Assembly (NCBI GenBank): GCA_015179045.1
Contig: WHUZ01000019.1
Location: forward strand, 62,001 to 126,000
Reading direction: 5' to 3'
DNA length: 64,000 nucleotides
Source: Kalaharituber pfeilii
Lineage: Eukaryota > Ascomycota > Pezizomycetes > Pezizales > Pezizaceae
Below are positions 44,099 through 55,016 of the stretch, one piece after another (positions within the stretch are counted from its first letter, which is position 1; each line of letters starts with the position of its first letter). A program made the translations under genes and the position numbers. Under the pieces are notes generated by a model. The model did no database searches. It worked only from the letters and a program-made list of their open reading frames with translations, and was not told where the DNA came from.

Positions 44099-44385
44099 CG
44101 AGCTAGCTCGAGCCTGGATTGATTATATACATAGTATTGACAAACTAAACTAAACTAAGCTAAATTTTCATCTTTCTCACTACTATCAGCTAAATTGTGC
44201 ATTTCGAAGTTGTTGGTAGGTCAGAATGAGCTCCAAGTCTCTAATTATTACTATATTAGGTATTTACAGTTTATGAAACCTTGCACTGGCTAAGCATTTT
44301 AGCGAGCTGTCAAGAAAAACACAAGCATGATCTTGGCTCGTTTGAGCTCGAGCTGGCTCGAGCTGGCTCGGCTCGTGCCGCTCAC
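44099..44385. mobile_element. MITE with GTGAGCGGCACGAGC termini, TA target
   Basis: The 287-bp element has ends GTGAGCGGCACGAGC/GCTCGTGCCGCTCAC and flanking TA at 44097-44098 and 44386-44387. CTCGAGC-type subterminal repeats are present. It is a relative of 5762-6018 and sits in an ORF1 relic. Confidence 0.8.
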
Positions 44386-44427
44386 TATAGTTGAAGTGGC
44401 CCTAGAGGTGGTGATCTTTCCTTTGGC

Positions 44428-44468
44428 ATTTTTTTTTTTTTTTTTTTTTTTCTTTCATTAATCGCATG
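44428..44468 (-). mobile_element. extreme LINE-tail insertion: about 18 nt plus poly(A)
   Basis: Read on the minus strand, the insert is only CATGCGATTAATGAAAGA plus poly(A), less than half of the hairpin. It is flanked by a perfect target duplication TTCCTTTGGC (44418-44427 and 44469-44478). Confidence 0.8.
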
Positions 44469-45125
44469 TTCCTTTGGCGTTGGCAGGTAGGTTCTCTTAA
44501 CACTGAGTGGGGTGGGAGGGGCTGGCATCATCTTCGGGGGAGCTGCGGAGTTTTGGGCGGCCGCTTCTGCATATGAGGGTCGCTTTGTTTGGGCGGCCGC
44601 TTGTGCGTATGAGGGTCACTCTGTTTGCACATCCGCATTACATGCTGTGGATGTTTGGGTGGCTGTTTCTGCATATGGTGATCACTCTGTTTGCATATCT
44701 ACATTACGCATAGATGGAGTAGACTTTTTTGTTGTAATAAAGTCCAGCTCCTCATCTCCAAAGTAGTTTTTGTGAATATGACTTGTAAAGAGTTGGATAT
44801 TCTTAAGGTGCTGATGTGCCAGAGCATATTCATCCTCAAGATCTACTCTTTTTGCCCTCACAATCCCATACAAAAGATTGTGCATCACATAAAAAACAAA
44901 AGCTGGTATTATCTCTTGAAGTTGCGCTATCGATTCCTTGGCTGGGGAAGTTAAGTCCAGTAGTAAGCGAGCATGTGGCGGTATTGATTGGCCTGGTAGT
45001 AGCGATGGTGGGGTTGTAGGTGCTGGTGGCTGTGGAGTAACTGGTATGAACCGGTTGTCACCCCTTGAGCCTCTATGCTCATGTTGCGTGTTTGACCGAT
45101 CAGTGAGTGGTTGTGGGTAAATCAC

Positions 45126-46260
45126 GTCGCGTACGTAGAAGATGCGTCGCGTGTAGCCAACGTGGCGAAAGCCGATTTTCGGGCTAAAGATTGGATCAAC
45201 GAATCAGCACGCTGAGAACTATTGATCCAGGTACGTATCGCAAGTAATCCTATCGCTGTTGCGAAGTCCCTCCAAAAGCTCCTTCTCTGGATTGAATCTG
45301 GTGCCGACAGTTGCAGTTAGATATTTCGTAATTCAAGACAATCAAACATTCCCAAATAAAATTGAAGAAAAGGCGATCGCAAATAAAAGGATGGATAACG
45401 TTGAGACAACCATTTACGGAGCTAATACAGCTACCAAGGAGCTTGGGAGCCTGAGTCAATAGAATTGTATTGTAGCAGCAGAAGTCCACGGACTTCAACC
45501 AACTCACGCAATTACATCACTAAATGCTGGTAACGAGTTATAGTATTACCTAGCAATACGGGCTTCCATGTCACCACAAGCTTTGGCCTTTGTTGAATCA
45601 CAGACACCAATTCCAATCACTTAATTCATCCTAGATGGCTGTTAACTAATCATCAACCGAGCCTATAGACTGTAGAATCGACGTCATGGTCATCGCACAG
45701 CTAGATTGTCCCATCGCCAAACAGCACCAGCTGAGTCATCAGCTGGAATGTTCTGGTTAAATCATTTGTTGAGCTCATCCGGCGGTTTGAAAACGTCAGG
45801 TCTTGCAGGATATACTGGAGTGCTTACTACCTACACCTGCACCTCGATTGCGCACCCTCAGAAGGCTCCGCACCGCAAATGAATAAGCTGTTGTGCATCT
45901 AGAGTAGTGTACTGCAAATACAATTGAGAACAGCGCCTCACATCCTGAGAGGGAGAGACAGTGAAAAACGAAGACTACAGCAGTGTTACCAACCTGATAA
46001 ACGAGTGACATCAGAAGGCGAGGTAGTTCAGGAGACCCTTTTTTTTTTTTCGGTTTTCTGATCTGGTCGTTAGTTCAGATACCTTTTTTTTTTTTTTTTT
46101 TACTTGGTTGAGTAAGCTATCGTTCAAACTAGCAGCTGAGAGCATAGACCGATATTTGGTAGCGAGCGGGCCAAAATCGATTTATGCGACCTGGTCCGCG
46201 CCCTTGCCCAGGTTGTAGGATCCTCCAGAAGCACTAAAACTCATTGCCGTTCCTGCTCCA
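45126..46260. other. no gene recognised
   Basis: Overlapping frames at 45250-45507 (minus) and 45259-45462 (plus) show no known domain. Two T-tracts (about 46037 and 46086) lack an attached hairpin. Confidence 0.35.
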
Positions 46261-46680
46261 ATGTTCCAAACTCCGCTACAAGGATATCTGGCCTATACGA
46301 GAGGCAAATTCCACCATCGCCAAAGTAATCATCGCCATGTCAACCGAGCAGTAGGATTTAAGGCAGTCGAAAATCTGGGCAGCCAGGTACTGAGGGGTCT
46401 CATATACCTGCTGAGTAGGAAGGGGCCGTCGAGGGGTTGGTTAACTAAGATTGGAAAGGCTGATGAAAGCTGCTGCAGGCTGTGGGAGAAGGCTGAGGAG
46501 GCAGCCGCAATATTGGATGGAGGGGTGCAAGAGATGGCTGGGTTCGAGTGCACCCACATGGGAGGAGCTGAAGAACTGACCAGCGCCAAAGAAGGGAGAT
46601 ATCGCCATAGCCTTCGAGGCGGCATGCGATTAATGAAATAAAAAAAAAAAAAAAAAAAAAAAAAAGAAGGGAGATATGTG
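46261..46680 (+). pseudogene. LINE ORF2 C-terminal relic with tail-only insert
   Basis: The plus strand encodes a decayed RNase H-to-C-terminal region in mixed frames (KIGKADESCCRLWEKAEEAA and similar). The frame is broken by the mini-retroposon 46603-46662. Confidence 0.5.
46603..46662 (+). mobile_element. tail-only mini-retroposon, family C
   Basis: The insert is CGCCATAGCCTTCGAGGCGG, CATGCGATTAATGAAAT and poly(A). A perfect 15-bp target duplication AAAGAAGGGAGATAT is at 46588-46602 and 46663-46677. The inner stem loop is a UUCG-like type (GCC TTCGA GGC). Confidence 0.9.
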
Positions 46681-46701
46681 TAGAATCAAGGAGGTCGTAT
46701 A

Positions 46702-46907
46702 CCATCACCGATGGGGTAATGATGTGCCCACCGGTAATGATGCGCCCTCTTGGCACTCCTCATGCATTCTCCACTTATTGCAGGTGTATGACATATATTG
46801 AAATTATATACTATAAGGCTAATTCAACATCGCTAAGTCAGAATCTTTCATCAGAATCACAAAAAAATCAATAAATCAAGATCTGTGACTAAATCTATCA
46901 TTCTCCA

Positions 46908-46943
<36 letters not shown>

Positions 46944-49900
46944 CATTACTCGCATACCGCCTTGTAGGCTACGGCGAGGGTGTAGATACATGCAAAATAA
47001 TAAACGGAACATAAACAACATATAAAACCATTAAGTGACAGGAAAAAGTGAGACTATATCCGGTTACTCCGCCGCCCAGTCCATCACCTCCGCCAACGTT
47101 ATCTCTCCCCCCTCCTTATCTCTTGACAGCTCCCTTAACCCCGCCTCTCCTCTCGGTAGTCTTTTCTTCCACACTTCACACCTACTCATGATGTGCTCAA
47201 AATTTTCGAAGTCTCTTCCGCACCATCTGCATTCGGGAGAGGTCTCCTTCCCTATCTGATATCTCCACTGTCGTAGTCCCTTGTTTCCCAGAATTCCTGC
47301 GAGAGTGGATACCCTCCTCCTGCTCCCCAAATACTCCAGTGGTCTGTATGACAACTTCAGTCTCTTCCTCTCTTCGGCTCTCCACTCTTTGAATTGCTGT
47401 CTAATACCCGCCTCAGTCACTGTCTCGTCCTGGTATTGCATTGCTGTAGCAACCTTCGCCGCCATATCTGCCCTAGTATTACCTCTGACTCCTCTATGCG
47501 ACTTCACCCACATCACCGCCATGTCATGTTCCCCCGATTAATCCTCTCTTCCCACCTCCTCCTCACGAGCCTAGCGGGCCCCTCCGGTGTCAAGTCTCCT
47601 CTCGCTATCCTTTGCAGTTTCGCTATAGTAACTCTGGAATCCGTAATGACCAGCAACTCTCCCTCTCTCTCCAGAGCTTCTCCCACCGCTATCAGCTCTC
47701 CGTCATTCACCGTACATTGCCTTCCCAGGTAGACAGAAGTATCTTTGCTACCTTGGTGTACCCCGGCACCTGTCTTGCCTTCTCTCCTGCTCCCGTCTGT
47801 ATATATACTCGACCACCCCTCCTCTTCTTCTCTAGAAATAATGTCCTCCCATTCCTCTCCGCAAAGGTCCTTGGAATAGAACGGATGTACATAAACTGGT
47901 AGTGGGTCATGGTGCTCGAGTGAACCTCTCAGGTATCTGGTCTCCGGTTGAGGGTCGTTTATCGGTTCCTCCCCAAACCTCAACGTCCTAGCTTCCACCC
48001 TCTTCGCCTCTCCGTCCACAAAAGTCTCAACCGATTCCAGATTCGCCAGCCCTTCCACCACGTCCCTTCTCGTTCCCCATGGAGCTCCATCAAAAAAAGC
48101 CCCCCTTCTATATAACCTGCCCAATATTACTCAAAATCAAGATATTATTATACAAAGCAATCAATACATATTTGCCCTGAATCAATCTATTAGATTATAG
48201 TCAGCAGTTGCATGCAGAGTTTATCTGGAATAACTATACTTTCAAATATATAGAGAAAGCTTACATTCTCAGACTAATCTTTGTACATCAATATCACTAT
48301 CAGTGTTCTTAGAGTTTTCAGGTGATCCAAAAACGCTACAACTATACATGGTAATAGCTGAAGGATTGGAGGTGATGACTGTAGCCTTATTTGAGGCCTT
48401 CGGTATAGATGATGAGCTCTGCAGGTGAGAATTTGCTAATAATACCTTTAGTACTGGGCGGCTGGTGGAGTGAATATGCACACATACATGATGTATGCGA
48501 TATGCTATTGCTGTTGCATTGCTATATAAGCTGCGTAGAGGAGTACACAGCTAGTCAAATGGTTCTCTATACCTACAATAATAAGATTGCAGAGGTGACA
48601 GCAGTGCTTGAGGTAGCGGAAAAGAAAAAGAAACAAAATTTGGAAAAATAGGTAAGAGGAGAATGTAACAGATCTGGTAAACGCAGAGAGTTACTGTTCG
48701 CTAGGTCAAAAAGACACTTGACTAGTGATGCTCGCTAGTCCTCTGCGTAGTTCATATGATATAGCGCTCATTTATGCGACTGCGACGCCGCCCTCGCATA
48801 TCACTTGCATATGCGCATTTCATATGCGCCACCGACCGCCCGCCCTACGGTTGTGGTGAGCAGCAGTGAAAAAGATCCTGAAAGCAGAAAAAACAGGCTG
48901 AGAAAGCAGAGAAGTAGCAGAATGCTGTCAAGAAAGGAAAAAAAGGCTATTGTCACGACCCGATGCCTGCATCGCCGCACTCAGGGTAATGCAGCGGCTG
49001 CCGGCTACCGCCCGGTCCCGGCTACCGCTCGATCGCTGAACTCCCATGCTAAGCCGGCTACCGAACCACCAGGAAGAGCCGGTTACTGATCGTCCGCTAG
49101 ATGAGAAAAGTCTGCTTTCGCCGCGCGTCCTTGTTGCGCGTCCTTGTTGTGAAAATTCTGTGTTTCGCCGCCCTGTCTCTGCTTCTTGGCCAAAGGGCCC
49201 AATATGGCCGCCTTGTAGATAGTTCTTTCCTTCTCCATCTGTTGTCTTGTCAATCAACGATCCGCCTGGCCTGAATCCATGACACCTCCGAACTCTTGAA
49301 CCGTGACACCCCCGAACTCCTGAACCGTGACACCTCCGAAATCGCTAGAATCCGCTAGAACGTATCCCGTGGTCGCATAGACCGCCCGCTTGTAATAGCT
49401 ATTGAGGAAAAAAGGTGATTAGGTATGAAATAGCATAAAAAGAGGGTAAAATAGAAACAAGAAGAGAAGGAACATAAAGTAGCTAAGCGGACTACAATGA
49501 GAGGTTGTGGGGCAGTTCGCACACGGGACCACGGCCAAGGGAAACCTATGGTTGATGTTCGGGGAAGGTCTAAATAGCCAAGGGAGGGGGTGGCCAGAGA
49601 AGTATCATCAGCGAATTTTGAGCCACAGAGCTCATCATCTCTACCAGAGCCCTCAAATGAGGCTACAGTCATCATCTCTAGTCCTTCAACTACCACTATA
49701 TCAAGTTCTAGCATTTCTGGATCATCTGAAGACTTTGAAGATACTGATGATGATATCGAGATCTAAAGGTTGGCCTGAGAATCTGAATTTTATCTATATA
49801 TTTGAAGGTATACTGCATCCCAGATGAATTCTATATGCAATTGCTGACTATAACTTAATAGACTGATGTACAATAAATAAGAATTGATAGGTCTCTTTAA

Positions 49901-50175
49901 TAATATCTTTATTTTGGATGATATTAGATAGGTCATTTGCAAGGAGGTCTTTTTTTGGATAGAGAATAACAGATTTATTCAGAGATCCTGATTTTTGATT
50001 TTTTCCTGATTCTGATGAAACATTCTGATTTAGCGATATGGAATTAGCCTTGTAGTATGTAATTTTAATATATGTTGTATGTCTGCAATAAGTAATACAA
50101 TGGGAAAATGCGTGAGGAGGATTGCAAGAGGGCGCATCATTACCGGTGAGCACATCATTACCCCATCGGTGATGG
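46702..50175. mobile_element. large TA-flanked long-TIR DNA element holding a LINE
   Basis: The ends CCATCACCGATGGGGTAATG and the reverse (ending ATCGGTGATGG) are flanked by TA (46700-46701 and 50176-50177). The inverted arms are about 560 bp: the left arm runs to about 48425 around the LINE 46910-48084, and the right arm spans about 49610-50175. The centre holds a segment (about 48700-48850) shared with the centre of 41171-43557 in reverse, and a GC-rich part with 24-bp repeats (about 49280-49345). No transposase is recognised. Confidence 0.75.
46910..48084 (-). mobile_element. 5-prime-truncated Tad1-like LINE with one frameshift
   Basis: The minus strand encodes the ORF2 RNase H domain (IYTDGSRREGKTGAGVHQGS, DGELIAVGEAL, ITDSRV), then a frameshift near 47513-47522. 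The second frame (VMWVKSHRGVRGNTRADMAA, ECRWCGRDFENF, IMSRCEVW, TLAEVMDWAAE) carries an intact zinc knuckle. Tail hairpin and poly(A) follow. The target duplication CTCCATC is at 46903-46909 and 48085-48091. Confidence 0.88.
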
Positions 50176-50490
50176 TAGGGAGTGGCCGAGGCTTCACTAT
50201 AAGAAAGTTGAGAAGGCTTGTTAGTATCGAACAGAGTTGTATTTTTCCCTATTTTCCCTATTTTCTCTCCTACTTTGTAGGTAGACCCGTCATAGGTCTC
50301 CTCACAGCCGAGCGGCCCGCATATGAGTAATAACAAAAAAGTCGAAAGAAAATAAAAAAGTCAACCAAAATACATTTTTCTATCTTGGAACTCAGAAGTA
50401 CGACTAAGGGATAGCCACTCAGAAATTGAAGTACATGGTATAGATCTATGTACTAGTACAGAGCCAGAAGCAATTTTATACTAAACCTGT
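50176..50490. other. no gene; LINE tail remnant at about 50284-50340
   Basis: GTCATAGG...GCGGCCCGCATATGAGTAATAAC with oligo-A is a worn LINE tail. Nothing else is recognisable. Confidence 0.35.
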
Positions 50491-50496
50491 ACAATA

Positions 50497-51264
50497 CTGT
50501 CTTCACCACAAAGCGACGTACTAGTACACCACTTCCCGACACACGTTTTACACCAGAACTGAGCATGCGCGACAACATATATCTCAACCACCAGAATAGA
50601 ATTTGGTATGCGCTTTTCAGAGGAAATAAATAAAGGGTTATTCTTCACCTTTAATATCTCTACTTGCTCTGAAAAGACATTGTGATCAAATTAATGGCAC
50701 CATGAGTTTTGCGCTGATGTCTTGGCATGCATTTTATATGGAATTCTCATACAAAGTGCTGGAGGGTAGAATGCACTACTTCCCTTCAACGCTCACCACA
50801 ATGGCTATAGAATTGTGGCTAGATCGAATTGCCATTTCTGGTAGTTTCCTATTCAATTATTGCATACAATAACTGTAAGAATATGAATTTTGTGAATAAC
50901 TCCACCACTTCTTGAGAAACTTTCTTGGTGCACTTCTCGCATCTTTAATTAAGGTAAAATATTGATATTCAAGTGTCCTACTGTTTTTATTAAATTGGAA
51001 TGCAATACTAGTGGTATTACAGCAAAAAATATATGCCAAGCCTATGCCAATGTGTGGTGTGAAATTCATGGAATCATAAGTCAAAACATCATTTCTGAAG
51101 AAGCTAAGGTGCAGAATATGAAGATTAGTCCTTCATTTAATCCATCCACAAGCTGGATGCCAAATTCTATTCTGGTGGTTGAGTTATATGTTGTCGCGCG
51201 CGGTCAGTTTTGATGTAAAACGTGCGTCCGGACATGGTGTACGTCGCGTTGTGGTGAATTACAG
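50497..51264. mobile_element. TA-flanked DNA transposon, CTGT(C)TTCACCACA termini
   Basis: The 768-bp element is bounded by TA (50495-50496 and 51265-51266). The arms of about 100-130 bp are inverted repeats (AAGCGACGTA..., CGACACACGTTTTACA, CAACATATA..., ACCACCAGAATAGAATTTGG). The terminal motif and central TATGCCAAG segment link it to 32735-35056. Confidence 0.8.
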
Positions 51265-51444
51265 TACTATCTGTAAAGTGCAAGTGCGCTTTAGCTACAC
51301 TTTTATTCTTTTAAGATTTAGTTCAAGATTCTCGTGAATACAACAGATAGAATACGGTACTTGTAATTTTATACAGTATAGCCATTTTGACAGAGATTCC
51401 CGATTGTCTTACGAATTCCAATGCTACTGTCTATCACAATGGCA

Positions 51445-51835
51445 CTTTTTTTTTTTTTTTATATATCATTTATTGCTTACCGCCCTGTGGGCTATGGCGA
51501 TGTGTTAGGTACATGTGATCGATAGGAACTAAATGAGATAGAGAAAATAAAATACTGGCACACTGAAAATGTAACTGAAGTCACCCTCCGTCCTCTTCCA
51601 TCATCTCCATCAGCCCCTGTAGTGGGTCACCTTCTCCTTCCCTGCACTTTGGGGGCTTTCTTATTGCTGCCATGCCCCCGGGCCATTTCTTCTGCCACAC
51701 TCTACACCCCTCCAGTAAATGTCCGGTGGTCTCCTCCGCCTCTCCGCACCACCTACAGTACACTCCGGGTCTGTCGCCTCCCCTATGTGATGTCTCCATG
51801 CGCGTAGTCCCTTCGCTCCCAACAGTCTGCACCGT
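51445..51835 (-). mobile_element. LINE fragment, ORF2 C-terminus
   Basis: The minus strand encodes CRWCGEAEETTGHLLEGC, VWQKKWPGGMAAIRKPPKC and the end LMEMMEEDGG, then UTR, hairpin and poly(A) beginning at 51445. It is almost identical to 55689-56016. The 5-prime boundary and target duplication are uncertain. Confidence 0.75.
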
Positions 51836-51904
51836 ACTGCGATATAAACACGGGGAGACTAGACAAGATTTAGGTGGCTTATTGTTGTGATGATTCTCTA
51901 GTCG

Positions 51905-52560
51905 CATCCATCTCCAGCATCATAACGCCGAAGCACTCCCCAGTTTCTGACATGGAGTTGCATTGCTGGGGTAGTAAAAGTTATTTGGGAAATCTGCTGT
52001 CTTATTGTATGATTGTTACACTAAAGTGGATTTAATTGTCTCTTTCTATGGCATCGATCCCTAGATTATTGCAAATGTGCAAGAATCTGAAAGGCTCCTT
52101 AGCCTCATTTTGCGATTCTAGCATAACTAAACTCCTCCGTTTCCAATATCTGCTTTTATGTGTCGGTGCATCACGGTAGGCCGTGAGCTCATGCTCCAGC
52201 TACTACAGCTAATTCTGTTCCCCACAATAAACTCCAAGGCAATCATCGGCACGGTAAGCACTGCTAGAGACTCCGCACGTATTACGCAAAAACGATTGCT
52301 CGGCCTAAAAGCTGTTATAGAGCTAGCAGAGGGAGGACCATTTGGTTGCAACATTCCAGCGCGTTTCATTCGGCCAATAGGCCTAAGTAGCAATCTCTAG
52401 TTCTGCTGGCATGCATTTCTGTAGTAACCTTCTTCCCCTCAATGGGCAAATGTACCTCTATCGAGGGCGCCACAGCCATATTTTCTCTGAATACGTGCCG
52501 GCCTTTATTGACTCAGGGTGGTTGATGAGCTTCACGCATGTTGGCTATTATGCTCTCTTA
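51905..52560. other. no gene recognised
   Basis: Frames at 52127-52400 on both strands overlap and have no known domain. Confidence 0.35.
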
Positions 52561-53143
52561 AGGTCTGTTAGGGCCTACCCGGGAAGGGGATATCGACCCA
52601 TATTGACCTCTAGAGCTGCTAGTGACAAGTTGAAACAACCCTGCCTGATCAACTGATAGCTGCAATTGGGCAATAAAACATGGGTCGAGCACGGATGTAT
52701 ATTGCAAGGATCTGACGGCATGGTCATAGCACAGTGTCAGCCACCGGACGGCCCTCTTGCCACCGAATGGACCTCCAGGAGCAGAGCTACTGAACAGACC
52801 TCTAGATGAGGTGACAGTGGCTGAGGGATATCCACAGATCAAACATCATGATATTATAGCAAGTTAGACAATAGATGGAAGGCACGCAAGATTGACTATA
52901 AGAGGGCCAGCAAGAGTTGCCCCTCTCAAAGGTCAAGCACCAAGCGTTGTCCTAAGTTACACCCTCTATTCACTACATCATCGTACAAGAGGCCCCAAAC
53001 ACCCGCCATCCGCCAATAGAAATGTCGAGCGGAAAACGACCCGCCCGACTCTCTCAACGACTAAATGATGCCATCGAGGCTGCCCTCGGGCGCATCGATG
53101 ATACTCCGTCCCCGCCGGAGTTAACGTTGGGGACCGCCACCCC

Positions 53144-53145
<2 letters not shown>

Positions 53146-53179
<34 letters not shown>

Positions 53180-53216
53180 CACGTAACCCCGCCTGCAGCG
53201 CCAAGCCATGGCAGGG
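53146..53216 (-). mobile_element. mini-hairpin retroposon, family G
   Basis: On the minus strand it is ACCCTGCCATGGCTTGGCGC, TGCAGGCGGGGTTACGTGATT and about 30 A. A target duplication could not be identified with confidence. Confidence 0.72.
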
Positions 53217-53458
53217 TCCCTGGGCAAGCCCTCAAAGCCCGGAGACAGGCCACCCCGGTGCGGCGGTTCGTCCTACCTCCCATTCTCAAGTTCATTCCCA
53301 AGAAACTGGGGTTCAGCCCCATCACCACCATACACACGGAGGAGCCACCGGTACAACCCACCCCGGAGTGGCTAGGCTTCAGCCCTTAACCACCCTGTAC
53401 TCAAGGAGCCATCTCCAGAGCACACCACGGGGCCCACACTAACGCCCTGGGATGTCTC

Positions 53459-54449
53459 CGGACAGTCCTTTTGGACTGTCCTGACTGTCCTGACCGTCCC
53501 AAAGGTTGCATAACTGACTGTCCCGTCTTGCATATGGTGCGGCTGAGCTTACTGTCTTGGTGTGGCAGACTGTCTTGGTGCGGCAGATATTTTCGATGCG
53601 GCGTAATCAGTGTGCTTAACTCTCCGAACTGGGAAATTTTTCTTTGATAATTCGCACTGTACAGTAGCTACTGGGTTTGAGATTTTCATTTTTGTAAGAC
53701 TCCAACACAATTACAAAGGCTTCACGCACTTTGCATCCCAGATATTTTTCGGCCGATGCATATATTCATATAGTACTCACGAGTCCTTATTTAATTTTTC
53801 TGCCCTACACTTGCTTTGTGCCCACTAAAATGTCACTCTCCACTGCAACCGGTACCTTGAGTGCGAAACAGACCTGGACTCCACACCCAAGCCTTCCAAA
53901 GGAGCTTGTTTCGGTAGTAATAAAGGTTGTAGAAGAGATGCCTGAAATACATTGCGAAGAACCTATGGATGGCGAGCAATATGCATGGCCAAATATGGCT
54001 TTAGATAGACTCCAGGACTATGCATTTACCAAAGGCTTCGCTGTGGTGACTTTAAGTGGTTCTGAAAAGAAAGGTCGTATACGCTATGGATGTGTACATC
54101 ATGGCAAGCCCCGAGATACTAGAAAACTAGATGCAGAGAATTCTGAAGGTATGTCAATATATTTTAATTAATACTTATGTACTAATATATATATAGTACG
54201 GCTCGAAAGCGGGCTCGGGCAGAGAGTGTGGAGCATAATGAGACTCAAGACTGTATCACTGTATCTTCTACTGCATTAGTATGATGTATCATTCTGTATT
54301 GCGCACAATCATGTATTTAGGTACTTCGCTTTTTTAATGAATTCTCGCTAGTTGCCACACCAAGACAGTGAGCTCAGCCGCACCATATGCAAGACGGGAC
54401 AGTCAGTTATGCAACCTTCGGGACAGTCAGGACTGTCCGGAGACATCCC
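53459..54449. mobile_element. MULE-like DNA element with FAR1-type ORF
   Basis: The 991-bp element has terminal inverted repeats of about 100 bp (GGGATGTCTCCGGACAGTCC..., including GGTTGCATAACTGACTGTCC). A 9-bp CTAACGCCC-like sequence flanks it, with GCTAACCC repeated on the right, as in Mutator-like elements. Confidence 0.75.
53830..54172 (+). CDS. FAR1/MULE N-terminal DNA-binding-like protein fragment
   Basis: The frame from ATG 53830 encodes SAKQTWTPHPSLPKELVSVV and then LQDYAFTKGFAVVTLSGSEK, KGRIRYGCVHHGKPRDTRKL. This resembles the zinc-binding FAR1-type domain at the N-terminus of fungal MULE transposases. A good intron (GTATGT at 54149, TACTAAT branch, TATAG at 54196) is present. The next exon in the expected family frame (ARKRARAESVEHNETQDC) is one base out of phase, so the copy is probably dead. 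The catalytic domain is absent. Confidence 0.55.
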
Positions 54450-54860
54450 GCTAACCCGCTAACCCGCTAACGCCCGGGACCACGCCAACACCTGAGCCCA
54501 CCACGGGGCAAGGCGGCATCAGCCCAAGACCGTTACGCCTTTAACCGCCAGCTGAACGACAAGGAGGCAGAGAGAATCGCAGCGTCTGGCGCCGCCAACA
54601 CGCCTAACAGCCCCTCACCCAGCCCCCCATCACCTCCGGCCACCCAACGCGCGGGGCAGGAAGACACCCCACCACCTCCAGCCACCCAGCGCGCGGAGAA
54701 GTACACCACCTCCCGCCCACAGACACCCCGGTCACCCAGCGTACAGGCAAGAAGGGCGAAAGAGCGCCACTCCCCGCCCCACCCCTCGCCCCACAAAAAC
54801 CCCACTAGCCGACACCCCAACCAGCATCACGACCAAAATCTGGCATCGCGGTACACGGGA

Positions 54861-55016
54861 TAGCCCTGAGGAGGAACCTGGGGAATGTCTGCAGATGGTT
54901 GGAGACTGCTAACAACGACTTGGGACAGATAGTCAGGATAGCCCTGAGGAGGAACCTGGGGAATGTCTGCAGATGGTTGGAGACTGCTAACAACGACTTG
55001 GGACAGATGGTCAGGA
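54861..55016 (+). repeat. 78-bp in-frame tandem duplication in ORF1
   Basis: Two nearly perfect 78-bp units encode the 26-residue RRM-like segment beginning IALRRNLGNV twice in frame. Confidence 0.85.

Larger units (their letters stand above)
43558..45125 (-). pseudogene. LINE ORF1 relic with two small insertions
   Basis: The minus strand from 45125 encodes RFIPVTPQPPAPTTPPSLLP, LEDEYALAHQHLKNIQLFTS, and Ala-rich SYAEAAAQ repeats. It ends with the RRM-like GIAVTKRLRNVQKWLEVDNE, TSSVVVYLE and YRWNTYELYRGRK. In-frame stops show it is dead. It is broken by a MITE (44099-44385), a poly(A) insert (44428-44468) and a tail (43751-43828). It is colinear with 16640-17460. Confidence 0.7.

Noticed and set aside
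48953..49345. Possible second LTR family (TGTCACGACC ... CGTGACA)
   Set aside because: Ends look suggestive but no 5-bp target duplication fits, and 24-bp repeats at the right side generate the CGTGACA motif by themselves.
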